This document shows, one piece after another, positions 26,198-36,082 of a DNA stretch of 64,000 nucleotides. The notes under the pieces are model-generated. The model did not search any database, was not told the DNA's origin, and worked only from the letters and a program-made list of their open reading frames with translations. Positions within the stretch are counted from its first letter, which is position 1. Each line of letters opens with the position of its first letter. The DNA is from Mesorhizobium plurifarium (GTDB lineage: Bacteria; Pseudomonadota; Alphaproteobacteria; Rhizobiales; Rhizobiaceae). The position numbers and the translations under genes were made by a program. The stretch spans positions 130,184-194,183 of the forward strand of contig CCNB01000045.1 in the NCBI GenBank assembly GCA_000824785.1, read 5' to 3'.

Positions 26198-28720
26198 ATG
26201 CGGATGCTCCAGAAATTCCTTGGTTTTGTCGTCCTCTTCCTCCTTTTCGTCGCCGTCACGGCGACCGGCGCGCTCGCGCAGCAGCAAAAGCGGCTGGCCT
26301 TCGTCATCGGCAACGCCGCCTATCCGTCCGGCGCCCTCGCGACGCCGGCCAACGACGCCGGCCTGATCGCGCAGACTTTGCAGGCGGCCGGCTTCGACGT
26401 CGTCGGCGCCCGCGACGTTGACCAGGAATCGCTGCGCGGGGCGTATCGCGATTTTCTCGCCAAGGTTTCGGCAGCCGGTCCTGACGCGGTCGTCTTCGTC
26501 TATCTGGCCGGCCACGGCGCGCAGTTCGAGGGCGAGAACTATTTCCTGCCCGTCGACGCCAAGATCGCCAATCCGGCCGATGTGCCGATCCAGGCGGTGC
26601 GCATTTCCGATTTGACGCGGCCGCTTGCCGCTCTGCCGACGAAGGTCAACATCGTCGTGCTCGACGCGGCGCGGCCGAATGACTTCCCCCAGTGGGACCA
26701 GCCGCTGGCAGGGGGCCTCGCGCTGGTCGATCCTGACCCGAACATGCTGATAGCTTTCAACGCCGCGCCCGGCACCGCGGCGCCGGAAGGCAAGGGGCCA
26801 TATGGCGCTTACGCCCAGTCGCTCGCCGAGATGATGCGCGATGGCGGCCTGTCGCTCGAGGATGTGTTCGACCGCACGCGCCTGCGCGTCAATGAGGTGA
26901 CGCAAGGCGCTGAGGTGCCGTGGGACGCTTCGAAGATCGATGCGCCCTTCGTCTTCTTCGACCGCGCGCCGGATGCGCCGGCGCCGAAGGTTTCCGAAGC
27001 CGAATCCCAGGCCGACCGCACCAGGGAAATCCGCGATTTCGACGCCCATGACGCCTATGTCGCGGCGCTCGACCGCGACATGATGCGCGGCTATGAGGAT
27101 TTCCTCGTCGCCTATCCGCACGATCCAATGGCCAGGCGCGTGCGCGCCATCATCGCGGCGCGGCGTGAGGCGATCACCTGGCGCGAGACATGGCTGCGGG
27201 ACACGCCCGAGGCCTATTGGTCCTACCTCGAACGCTATCCGCACGGGCCGCATGCCTGGGACGCTCGTCGCCGGCTGGAGCATTTCGACGCCGAGCTGGA
27301 GCCACCGACGAGCTTCACCGTTATCGTCTACGATGTGCCGCCGCCGCCGCCGGAGGAAATCATCTATGTCGACAGGCCGGTGCTCTATTTCGACGATCCC
27401 GACTTCGATTTCGAGCCGCCGCCGCCGGTCGCGGTGATATTCCTGCCGCCCCCGCCGCGAGATTTCGTCGTGCTGCCGCCGCCCCCGCCGCCGGTCGACG
27501 TTTACGTCCTGCCGACGCCGGTCTTCGTCCCCGTGCCGGTCTGGGTCAGGCCGCCGCGTGATATTGTGCCGCCGCCGAACGACATCATCTTCAACAACAT
27601 TCACAACACGACCGTCATCAACAACATCAACAACACGACGATCAACAACGAGACGGCCAATCAGGCCGGACAGCCAAACGCCAATGCACCGAGAGGCCTC
27701 ACCACGGGTCAGAAGATGGCGGTTGGCGCGGGCGCGGCCGCGCTGGCGGCCAAGGTGGCGTTGCCGCCGTTGCTGCAGAAAAGGGCGGCGCTATTCAAGC
27801 AAAATCGGGGCGGCCAGCCGCTGAAGCCGGGCCAGGCTGCCACGCAGGGCCAGCAGCCGGTTGCGACCCCGCAGGCGAGGACGATGGGCAAGCTCTCGAC
27901 CGATCACGCCTTGCCGGGAGCTGACGGCAAGGCGCTGCCGCTCGTCAACGGCAAGCCGGCGTTCAACGGCCAGAATGCGACCAACAGGAAGGTGTTGGGC
28001 AAGCAAGGCACGGTGAGTGGTAACCAGCAGGCTACCGGAAATACCGGCGCCGGCGTTACCGGCAACAGCCAGCAGAACGGAGCCGTCAACGGTCAGAGCG
28101 CAAACGGCAGGCTGCGCAAGCTGCCGACCGTCAATGGCGCGCCGGGCGAGAATGGGCAGAACCCTCAGCAGAGGTTCGGGAAGAACAATCCGAATGCGTT
28201 CTCCGGCCAGAACGGAGGCAAGCAGAGGAAGCTGACACGCAAGGATCTGTCGGGAGGACAGACAGCTGTCGGCCCGAGCGATCAAGACTCGGCGAACGGA
28301 GCAGCCGGGGGCAAGAAGCTCCGCAAGCTGCCGACCGTCAATGGCGCGCCGGCCGACAACCGGCCGAGCGTGCAGGAACGGCTCAGGAAGAACAATCCGA
28401 ACGCGTTCTCCGACCAGAATCCGGCCAATGCGAACAGGAAGCTCCGCAGGCAGCCGAATGGCGAAGAGGGTTCCGCCAGCGCTAACCTTCAGCGCAACTC
28501 CAAGCAGGAAAGGCCGAACGTGCAGGTGCTTAGGCCGCAAAGACCGGAATTCCAGGCGCAGCCAAAGCCCCAGATGCAGGAGAGACGCCTGCAACAGCAA
28601 CCGAGGCCTCAGCCTCAGATACAGGAGCGGCGTTTGCAGCAGCAGCCCAAGGAGCAGTCTCCGCAAGGAAACAAGAGGCCGACCTGCGGGCATCCTGGCG
28701 AGCCACCCTGCAAGCAGTAG
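26198..28720 (+). CDS. Secreted caspase-fold protein lacking the catalytic cysteine, with long low-complexity tail
   Basis: 840 residues. Signal peptide about 1-27; caspase (peptidase C14) domain about 31-265 with KRLAFVIGNAAY, the catalytic-histidine loop YLAGHGAQF (H106) and VVLDAARPND. In active members that last motif is DACR; here the cysteine position is alanine (A158), so it should not be a protease. Residues about 270-370 are helical; 375-450 are proline-rich; then come an asparagine-rich linker (INNINNTTINN), a short hydrophobic Ala-rich segment and a Gln/Asn/Arg-rich tail. Two tail blocks repeat: RKLPTVNGAP...KNNPNAFS twice, then ERRLQQQP twice. Expected to be exported. The partner and function are unknown. 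Confidence 0.88.
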   Translation: MRMLQKFLGFVVLFLLFVAVTATGALAQQQKRLAFVIGNAAYPSGALATPANDAGLIAQTLQAAGFDVVGARDVDQESLRGAYRDFLAKVSAAGPDAVVFVYLAGHGAQFEGENYFLPVDAKIANPADVPIQAVRISDLTRPLAALPTKVNIVVLDAARPNDFPQWDQPLAGGLALVDPDPNMLIAFNAAPGTAAPEGKGPYGAYAQSLAEMMRDGGLSLEDVFDRTRLRVNEVTQGAEVPWDASKIDAPFVFFDRAPDAPAPKVSEAESQADRTREIRDFDAHDAYVAALDRDMMRGYEDFLVAYPHDPMARRVRAIIAARREAITWRETWLRDTPEAYWSYLERYPHGPHAWDARRRLEHFDAELEPPTSFTVIVYDVPPPPPEEIIYVDRPVLYFDDPDFDFEPPPPVAVIFLPPPPRDFVVLPPPPPPVDVYVLPTPVFVPVPVWVRPPRDIVPPPNDIIFNNIHNTTVINNINNTTINNETANQAGQPNANAPRGLTTGQKMAVGAGAAALAAKVALPPLLQKRAALFKQNRGGQPLKPGQAATQGQQPVATPQARTMGKLSTDHALPGADGKALPLVNGKPAFNGQNATNRKVLGKQGTVSGNQQATGNTGAGVTGNSQQNGAVNGQSANGRLRKLPTVNGAPGENGQNPQQRFGKNNPNAFSGQNGGKQRKLTRKDLSGGQTAVGPSDQDSANGAAGGKKLRKLPTVNGAPADNRPSVQERLRKNNPNAFSDQNPANANRKLRRQPNGEEGSASANLQRNSKQERPNVQVLRPQRPEFQAQPKPQMQERRLQQQPRPQPQIQERRLQQQPKEQSPQGNKRPTCGHPGEPPCKQ

Positions 28721-28866
28721 GTCGCGAGACCTGCTTGGCCGCGGGCGCTGACGCCAGTCTTGCCGGACTTTCCGGCCCAAGAATTTGCGAGGTAAGGCTA
28801 TCTGGTTCGCGGCGCGTCAGGCGGTCGAAGTAGACCGCTCCGATCGCGGCGAGAACGCTCTGGTCT

Positions 28867-29550
28867 CTACGAGCTTGGAGACAGCCGTTTCGCCGTGCCG
28901 CCGCGCTGGTTGAGCGAAACCCAGATATTCGGATTCTGCTGCGACTGGCGTTTCAGGAAATAATAGCCGGTCGCATTCCAGGGCCGGATTTCATCGACCA
29001 GATTGTCCAGCACGAGATCGCCCTTGTCGGTCTTCACCGTCAGGATGGTGTGGCCCTCATTGTGAAGGTCGCGCACCACCGTCATCAGCAGCGCCTGCCG
29101 GGGAAATCCCGCTTCCTGGAGAAGCTTGCGCTTGTAGAGCGCGTAGATCTTGCAATCGCCCTTGCCGTCCACGGGATAGTCCCAGTGGTCCATCGTCGTG
29201 CCCCAGTGGTCGTAGTTGCTGACCGGCTTGATGGAACGGTTCGCCTTCTGGTTTATCCGCTTGAGGATGCTCATGTTTTGCGCGGTCAGCTTGACGCTCG
29301 CGGCCGGCAGGGCGGGCACCTTGCACTCCTTCGGCCGGCGATGACAGAAATCGAGCCAGCCATATGGGACGCTGGTGCTGCCGCCAACCGAGGCGGAACT
29401 AGCAGCAGGCCGCGTCGACGCCAGCTTGAGCAGCGACGACTGCGCCGCCGCTGGGCTGGCTTGCAGCGACGAAGCGCCTACCAGCGAAACAAGGCCAAGG
29501 AGGAGAGAGGAGGTCGGGACACCAGGGGATCGCTTCACTGCCAACACCAC
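28867..29550 (-). CDS. Bacterial transglutaminase-like cysteine peptidase (BTLCP)
   Basis: 227 residues with an N-terminal signal sequence (about residues 1-37). The catalytic triad fits the family: C133 in GKGDCKIYALYKR, H167 in NEGHTILTV and D182 in LVLDNL. The start is GTG at 29550; the ribosome site is weak, so a nearby start is possible. Family members process surface proteins (LapG-type) or have unknown periplasmic roles. No LapD or adhesin gene lies nearby. It faces, convergently, the pseudo-caspase gene, so an intact peptidase and an inactive one are adjacent. Confidence 0.88.
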   Translation of the reverse strand: MVLAVKRSPGVPTSSLLLGLVSLVGASSLQASPAAAQSSLLKLASTRPAASSASVGGSTSVPYGWLDFCHRRPKECKVPALPAASVKLTAQNMSILKRINQKANRSIKPVSNYDHWGTTMDHWDYPVDGKGDCKIYALYKRKLLQEAGFPRQALLMTVVRDLHNEGHTILTVKTDKGDLVLDNLVDEIRPWNATGYYFLKRQSQQNPNIWVSLNQRGGTAKRLSPSS

Positions 29551-29726
29551 CGCAACGAGGAGACTGGCGACAGGCTAATGCGCAAACGCCGGCCCAGCCA
29601 ATTAAACAATTAATAATGTCCTAACACGATTGTGTTCAGTTCAAGGTCGAGGATGCCTTCAAGTCGGAATGCGAGCATCAACTTGGCGGGACACTGCGGC
29701 TGGTCGTAGCCCCGACCGCGCTGGCT

Positions 29727-30116
29727 TCATGCCTCCCGCACGCCTTCAGACCCGGCCCTTTTTGCGGCTTTCACGAAATTGCGGTCAAAGGTTGCAAAGC
29801 TGGTACAGTGGGATGATTTGCCGAGATGCAGCGCATCCGCGAAATCCACGCCGGCCTCGACCAGATCGAGCGCTGAAGCGACAACAGGGGCATCTTCGAT
29901 CTCGACCGTAGGAAGTCCGCCGAACTGCCGCAGCGCCCTGACGATATCAGCCTGGTCATAGCCATAGGCGCTGCGCAGCACCCACTCGGTTTCCAGGATC
30001 ACCGTGACGGCGGCAAAAACCTGTTGGCCGTCGATCAACCGCCGGGCGCGCTCCGATTGTTCGGGGTGGTCGTTCGTCAGGTAGCGAACAACAACATTCG
30101 TATCAATCGCGAGCAT
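29727..30116 (-). CDS. vapC: VapC-type PIN-domain toxin
   Basis: 129-residue PIN-domain ribonuclease. The four acidic residues that bind magnesium are at AIDTN (D5), ILETEWV (Glu), VDFADALHL (Asp) and ATFDRNF (Asp), all intact. The start MLAIDTNVV at 30116 is used; it overlaps the end of the antitoxin by 14 bases. Known relatives cleave tRNA or rRNA; the target here is not known. The 176-base gap at 29551-29726 has no gene. Confidence 0.92.
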   Translation of the reverse strand: MLAIDTNVVVRYLTNDHPEQSERARRLIDGQQVFAAVTVILETEWVLRSAYGYDQADIVRALRQFGGLPTVEIEDAPVVASALDLVEAGVDFADALHLGKSSHCTSFATFDRNFVKAAKRAGSEGVREA

Positions 30117-30378
30117 GGCGCCGCCGTGCCTCGGCGAGGACACCCGCGTCCATTTCTTCCAGTGTCTTCGGCGCGCCGCGGGATGGCAGGGAGCCGAACA
30201 CGTCTTTCGGTTGCGTCGCCGCGAATGCGGGCGCGAGCTTCAAAAGCACGCCTTCCGGCGTTTCCTGAACTTCAAGCCGCGTTCCAGCGCTCCAATCTCT
30301 CCGTTTCCGGATGGCACTGGGTAGAATCACCTGCCCCTTGGTGGAGACAGTGGTCGTGAGCTTTTCAGAAGCGGACAT
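30103..30378 (-). CDS. vapB: VapB-type AbrB/MazE-fold antitoxin
   Basis: 91 residues. The N-terminal SpoVT-AbrB swapped-hairpin DNA-binding domain is clear: LTTTVSTKGQVILPSAIRKRRDW (residues 7-29). The C-terminus (LEEMDAGVLAEARRRHARD) would wrap the toxin. It precedes and overlaps vapC by 14 bases, the standard order. Confidence 0.92.
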   Translation of the reverse strand: MSASEKLTTTVSTKGQVILPSAIRKRRDWSAGTRLEVQETPEGVLLKLAPAFAATQPKDVFGSLPSRGAPKTLEEMDAGVLAEARRRHARD

Positions 30379-30420
30379 GGCACCTTACCTGTGTAAGACA
30401 AAGGTAAGATAATCGGTGCC
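30379..30420. promoter_or_regulatory. Nested palindromes before vapB, probable VapBC operator
   Basis: CTTACC (30384-30389) is inverted at 30403-30408 (GGTAAG), and GGCACC (30379-30384) is inverted at 30415-30420 (GGTGCC). The region directly precedes the vapB start on the minus strand. AbrB-fold antitoxins usually repress their own operon from such sites. Confidence 0.55.
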
Positions 30421-30450
30421 AAGGCCGAATTCAAGCCTATGGGTCAGATC

Positions 30451-31863
30451 TCAAACCCTGGTGCCGCCCACCGTCATCTGGTTCATCCTGAGATGCGGCT
30501 GACCGACGCCGACGGGCACGCCCTGTCCGGCCTTGCCGCACATGCCGATGCCGTTGTCGAGCTTCATGTCGTTGCCGACCATGCTGACGCGGTGCATGGC
30601 GTCCGGTCCGTTGCCGATCAGCATCGCGCCCTTGATCGGCTGCGTCACCTTGCCGTTCTCGATCATGTAGGCCTCGGTGCAGCCGAACACGAATTTGCCG
30701 GACGTGATGTCGACCTGGCCGCCGCCGAAGGAGACGGCGTAGATGCCGTTCTTGACCGAGGCGATGATCTCTTCCGGCTGCATGTCGCCCGCGGTCATGT
30801 AGGTGTTGGTCATGCGCGGCATCGGCTGGTGCGCATAGCCCTCGCGCCTTCCGTTGCCGGTCGCCTTCATGCCCATCAGCCGGGCGTTCTGGCGGTCCTG
30901 CATATAGCCGACCAGTTTGCCGTCCTCGATCAGCACGTTGCGCGCCGAAGGCGTGCCTTCGTCGTCGACGGTGAGCGAGCCGCGCCGCTCGGGGATCGTG
31001 CCGTCATCGACGACGGTGACGCCCTTTGCCGCCACCTGTTGGCCCATCAGTCCGGCGAAAGCCGACGTCTTCTTGCGGTTGAAATCGCCTTCGAGCCCGT
31101 GGCCGACCGCTTCATGCAGCATCACGCCCGGCCAGCCGCTGGACAGCACGATGTCGAACGTGCCGGCCGGCGCCGGAACCGCTTCCAGATTGACCAGTGC
31201 CTGCCGCAGCGCCTCGCTGGCCGCATGCTTCCAGCTTTCCTCGCTGACGAACTCGCCGAAGCTCTTGCGGCCGCCCATGCCGTAGGAGCCGCTCTCCTGC
31301 CGGTCGCCGCTGCCGACCACGACCGACACGTTGATGCGGACCAGCGGGCGGATGTCGCGCACGATCTGGCCGTCGCCGCGCACGATCTCGACATGCTGCC
31401 AGGAGGCGGCGAGCGAGGCTGTCACCTGCCGCACGCGCGGATCCTTGGCTCGCAGCCAGCCGTCGATCTCCTGCAGCAGCTTGGCCTTGGCCTCGAAGCT
31501 GGGCGAGGGGATGGGGTTCTCGTCGCCATAGAGGTGGCGGTTGGTGCGGGCGGGTGCTGCGGCGAGCGTTCCGGAATAGCCGCCCTTGACCGCCGAGACG
31601 GCATCGGCCGCGCGCAGCAGTGAGGCCTCGGAAAGGTCGCTCGAATGCGCATAGCCGCTGGCTTCGCCGGCCACGGCGCGCAGGCCAAAACCCTGGTCGG
31701 TGTTGAAATTGGCCGTCTTGAGCCGGCCGTTGTCGAACATCAGCGCTTCGCTTTCGCTGTATTCAAGGAACAGTTCGCCGTCGTCGGCGCCCTTGATGGT
31801 CTCGGTGACGATCTCTTTGACGCGATCGTCGGAAATGTCGAATTGGCCGATCAGGCTGTTCAT
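30451..31863 (-). CDS. tldD: Metalloprotease TldD
   Basis: 470 residues, PmbA/TldD family. The zinc motif HEAVGHGLEGDF (HExxxH) lies near residue 250, and GRRGSLTVDDEGTP-like sequence follows with ERRGSLTVDDEGTPS. With TldE (PmbA) it forms a heterodimeric peptidase that trims small proteins such as antitoxin CcdA or microcin precursors. A tldE gene is not in this window. The adjacency to VapBC is suggestive but may be chance. Start ATG at 31863. Confidence 0.95.
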   Translation of the reverse strand: MNSLIGQFDISDDRVKEIVTETIKGADDGELFLEYSESEALMFDNGRLKTANFNTDQGFGLRAVAGEASGYAHSSDLSEASLLRAADAVSAVKGGYSGTLAAAPARTNRHLYGDENPIPSPSFEAKAKLLQEIDGWLRAKDPRVRQVTASLAASWQHVEIVRGDGQIVRDIRPLVRINVSVVVGSGDRQESGSYGMGGRKSFGEFVSEESWKHAASEALRQALVNLEAVPAPAGTFDIVLSSGWPGVMLHEAVGHGLEGDFNRKKTSAFAGLMGQQVAAKGVTVVDDGTIPERRGSLTVDDEGTPSARNVLIEDGKLVGYMQDRQNARLMGMKATGNGRREGYAHQPMPRMTNTYMTAGDMQPEEIIASVKNGIYAVSFGGGQVDITSGKFVFGCTEAYMIENGKVTQPIKGAMLIGNGPDAMHRVSMVGNDMKLDNGIGMCGKAGQGVPVGVGQPHLRMNQMTVGGTRV

Positions 31864-31893
31864 GGCAGGTCCATTCGTGGAAACAAAATCGTT

Positions 31894-31946
31894 CTAGAGC
31901 ATGATGCCGAAAAGTGTGTAGCGGTTTTCGGACGACATCATGCTCT
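31894..31946. repeat. Rhizobiales-type palindromic repeat (AAAAGTG core), single palindrome
   Basis: CTAGAGC edge at 31894; AGAGCATGAT (31896-31905) is inverted exactly at 31937-31946. The core AAAAGTGTGTAGCGGTTTTC is as in the other copies. It lies upstream of tldD; no short companion palindrome follows. Confidence 0.85.
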
Positions 31947-32025
31947 CTTTGCACTAGGGGATGTAGGCGCGAAGCGGCCGCCAGACAATCGCTAGCGGGA
32001 TCGAGGCCGGCAAGCGCCGCCGCCT

Positions 32026-32493
32026 TCACTTGCCGTTGATAAAGTCCTTGATGTTGCCGGCCATCGCGTTCCAGTTGGAGAACTGCTCCTCGAGATTGGC
32101 CCTGGTGATGCCGCCGGCGAAGGAGACATCCATCTTGAAGTTCGAGCCGTCGCCGGAATAGGCCTTGACCCAGCGGTATTTTGCGTTCCAGGCATTGGCC
32201 TGGTCGGCGGTCAGCGGATCGCTGTAGCCGGCCGAGAACTGCAGCGACTTGCAGTTCTCGTGGTTTTCGCAGCCGTAGAAATAGATCACGTATTTGACGC
32301 CCTCGATCCGCCCCGAAATCATCGGATCGCCATTGTCGTCCTTGTCCATCCTGGCCGAGCCGTAGCCCTTGGCGATATCGAGGATCGCCGCCGGCTCGGG
32401 CTTCTGGAGGATTTCGTCATCCTCGGCCCGTGCGGCCGAAACCGCGGCGAGCAGCGCCAGACCGGTGATGGAAGCGGGTAAATTCGCGCGCAT
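32026..32493 (-). CDS. Secreted YbjN-domain protein
   Basis: 155 residues from 32493, with CCAGGAGG upstream. Signal peptide ITGLALLAAVSAARA (cleaved about residue 21). The rest fits the YbjN fold: ILQKPEPAAILDIAKGYGSARMDKDDNGDP ... VKYVIYFYGCENHENCKSLQFSAGY ... WNAKYRWVKAY, with a pair of cysteines (GCENHENC) that may form a disulfide. YbjN proteins are type III-chaperone-like in fold; the function of the exported form is unknown. Confidence 0.85.
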   Translation of the reverse strand: MRANLPASITGLALLAAVSAARAEDDEILQKPEPAAILDIAKGYGSARMDKDDNGDPMISGRIEGVKYVIYFYGCENHENCKSLQFSAGYSDPLTADQANAWNAKYRWVKAYSGDGSNFKMDVSFAGGITRANLEEQFSNWNAMAGNIKDFINGK

Positions 32494-32565
32494 TGAGCCT
32501 CCTGGCCGCCAAACGCGCATTCGCCACCGGACCTCAGCGTCGGGAGCGGCGCATGGGCAAGAAGA

Positions 32566-33105
32566 TCAAGGTAGGGCGGCGAAACCTTCCGCAAAGCCCT
32601 TGAGGTCGACGGGAATACCGATGCCTTCCTCGGGCGTCTGGAAGACGATGAAGGTGGCCGAGGTGCCGCTCTTCAACGTGTCGAGCAACGGCTTTTCGAG
32701 GATCACCTCGGCGTAGCAGCCGTCCTGGAAGCAGCGCACGAAATAAGCGCGGCCGATATCCTTGCCGTCGACATTGAGACCGAGGCCGTTGGGGAGCAGC
32801 ACGCCGAGCGGCGCCAGCACGCGCAGGATCTCGGCCTTGTTGTCGGCGGTGCGCAGCACCACGACCGAAAGCCCCATTTCAGGACGGTCCTCGGCAACGA
32901 CATTCTGCATCATGACGCATTGTTCGGAGGTCGCGCCCGCCGGCGTGTCGCAGATGATCGACCACGCGCCATGCGTCGACTTCACCGTGCCGCTCGGGGG
33001 CGAGGCATTGTTCGGCGAGGCGGCGGCGCCAACGGCTACGCCGACGCCGAGCAAGGCGACGGCAAGCACGACCCTCGCCAGGGTTCTCGAAAGCCAGGAA
33101 GTCAT
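32566..33105 (-). CDS. Invasion-associated locus B (IalB) family secreted protein
   Basis: 179 residues. Signal/anchor segment ARVVLAVALLGVGVAVGAAA, then the IalB pattern: HGAWSIICDTP, SEQCVMMQNV, ILRVLAPLGVLLPNGLGLNVDGKDIGRAYFVRCFQDGCYAE with the paired cysteines typical of the family. First seen as a Bartonella invasion factor, it is widespread in non-pathogenic Rhizobiales, so no virulence role should be read from it. The start at 33105 lies 7 codons inside a longer frame and gives a normal signal peptide. Confidence 0.92.
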   Translation of the reverse strand: MTSWLSRTLARVVLAVALLGVGVAVGAAASPNNASPPSGTVKSTHGAWSIICDTPAGATSEQCVMMQNVVAEDRPEMGLSVVVLRTADNKAEILRVLAPLGVLLPNGLGLNVDGKDIGRAYFVRCFQDGCYAEVILEKPLLDTLKSGTSATFIVFQTPEEGIGIPVDLKGFAEGFAALP

Positions 33106-33433
33106 AACGGCTCCATTGCGAATCACGGCACTTTAAGCCGCGCCGGGGCCAAGTAAAGGACGAGACCGTCGCCGGCCCGCCCCGATACCGGCAATTCCAT
33201 GCTTTTCCAAAGCAAATTCGCCCGAATTGCGACCGTTGCGTATATAGCGCGGCGGGGCCTGAAGACGGCCTTCGGCCTGCGCGCAAAAATGCCGCACGGT
33301 TTCCTCCGCTCCTTTCTTGCGGAGGGAAATAGAGTATGGTTTGAACCACCCTAGGGACAGACCGGGATTCCCAATCCCGGCAGTGTCCGTTATTGGTGCG
33401 ACCAGATCGCGGGAAGTGGGAGACGAGAGGGCG
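33106..33433 (+). promoter_or_regulatory. Leader and promoter region of the cytochrome oxidase operon, with two hairpins
   Basis: No gene in these 328 bases. Two strong stem-loops lie in the probable coxB leader: 33300-33329 (TTTCCTCCGC ... GCGGAGGGAAA) and 33355-33388, where CCGGGATT/AATCCCGG is extended by outer GGACA/TGTCC. An upstream TATATA (33241-33246) could be a -10 element. No FNR/FixK box (TTGAT-N4-ATCAA) is seen. These hairpins may regulate coxB expression or simply shape the leader. Confidence 0.5.
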
Positions 33434-34318
33434 ATGAGGAAATTCCTGGCAAGCGCTGAATTCTTGGCAGGTGCGGCAGCGTCGGCCGTGCTCTTCTCCA
33501 GTGCGGCGGCCCGTGCCGACCAGCCGCGGGAATGGGAGGTGACCTTCCAGGCTCCGGCGACCGATATGATGCGGCAGATCGAGCGGTTCGGGAACTACAC
33601 CATGTGGTTCATCGTCCCGATCACCATCCTCGTGCTGGCGCTTCTGCTGGTCTGCATCGTCAGGTTTCGCGCCAGCGCCAATCCGGTGCCGTCCAGGACC
33701 AGCCACAACACGCTGATCGAGGTGATCTGGACGGTCGGGCCGGTGATCGTGCTTCTGCTCATCGCCATTCCCTCCTTTCAGCTGCTCACCGCACAATACA
33801 CCCCGCCGGAAGAAGCCAAGCTCACCGTCAAGGCGACCGGCAACCAGTGGAACTGGGATTATGAATACCAGGTCGACAAGAGCTTCTCCTTCAACTCGGC
33901 GGTTCTCCAGGATGCCGACCGCGCCAAGGCCGGCAAGGAAGATCGCGCGCTCTATCCGCGCCTGCTGGCGGTCGACAACGAGCTGGTCGTGCCGGTCAAC
34001 ACCACGACCCGCGTGCTGATCACCGCCACCGACGTCATCCACTCCTTCGCCGTGCCGTCTTTCGGCATCAAGATGGACGCCGTGCCCGGCCGCACCAACG
34101 AGACCTGGTTCAAGGCGGAGAAGGAAGGCCTCTATTACGGCCAGTGCTCGCAGCTCTGCGGCAAGGACCACGCCTTCATGCCGATCGCCGTGCGCGTCGT
34201 GTCCGATGCGCAGTTCAAGACCTGGCTGGAGACGGCCAAGACCGACGTGCCTGCCGCCAACAAGGCGCTGATGGCCGAGATCGATGGTACCAACAAGGTA
34301 GCGGCCGCCGGCAATTGA
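33434..34318 (+). CDS. coxB: Cytochrome c oxidase subunit II
   Basis: 294 residues. A signal peptide, two transmembrane helices (MWFIVPITILVLALLLVCIV and WTVGPVIVLLLIAIPSF), the aromatic segment GNQWNWDYEY and the CuA site YGQCSQLCGKDHAFMPI (Cys-x3-Cys-x3-His ... Met) are seen. It receives electrons from cytochrome c and passes them to subunit I. Start ATG at 33434 (MRKFLASAE). First gene of the aa3 oxidase operon. Confidence 0.96.
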   Translation: MRKFLASAEFLAGAAASAVLFSSAAARADQPREWEVTFQAPATDMMRQIERFGNYTMWFIVPITILVLALLLVCIVRFRASANPVPSRTSHNTLIEVIWTVGPVIVLLLIAIPSFQLLTAQYTPPEEAKLTVKATGNQWNWDYEYQVDKSFSFNSAVLQDADRAKAGKEDRALYPRLLAVDNELVVPVNTTTRVLITATDVIHSFAVPSFGIKMDAVPGRTNETWFKAEKEGLYYGQCSQLCGKDHAFMPIAVRVVSDAQFKTWLETAKTDVPAANKALMAEIDGTNKVAAAGN

Positions 34319-34341
34319 TGCCGCGGGTTAGCAAGATTTAG

Positions 34342-36006
<1,665 letters not shown>

Positions 36007-36082
36007 GCAGCGTTCCGACTTATACGAGGCCGCCGGCTTGCCCGGCGGTCTTGGCCAACGGAATGATGGACTTAAAGTACGC

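Noticed and set aside
33241-33246. Definite sigma-70 promoter for coxB
   Set aside because: TATATA is present but no convincing -35 hexamer at 16-18 bases; noted only as possible within the leader entry.
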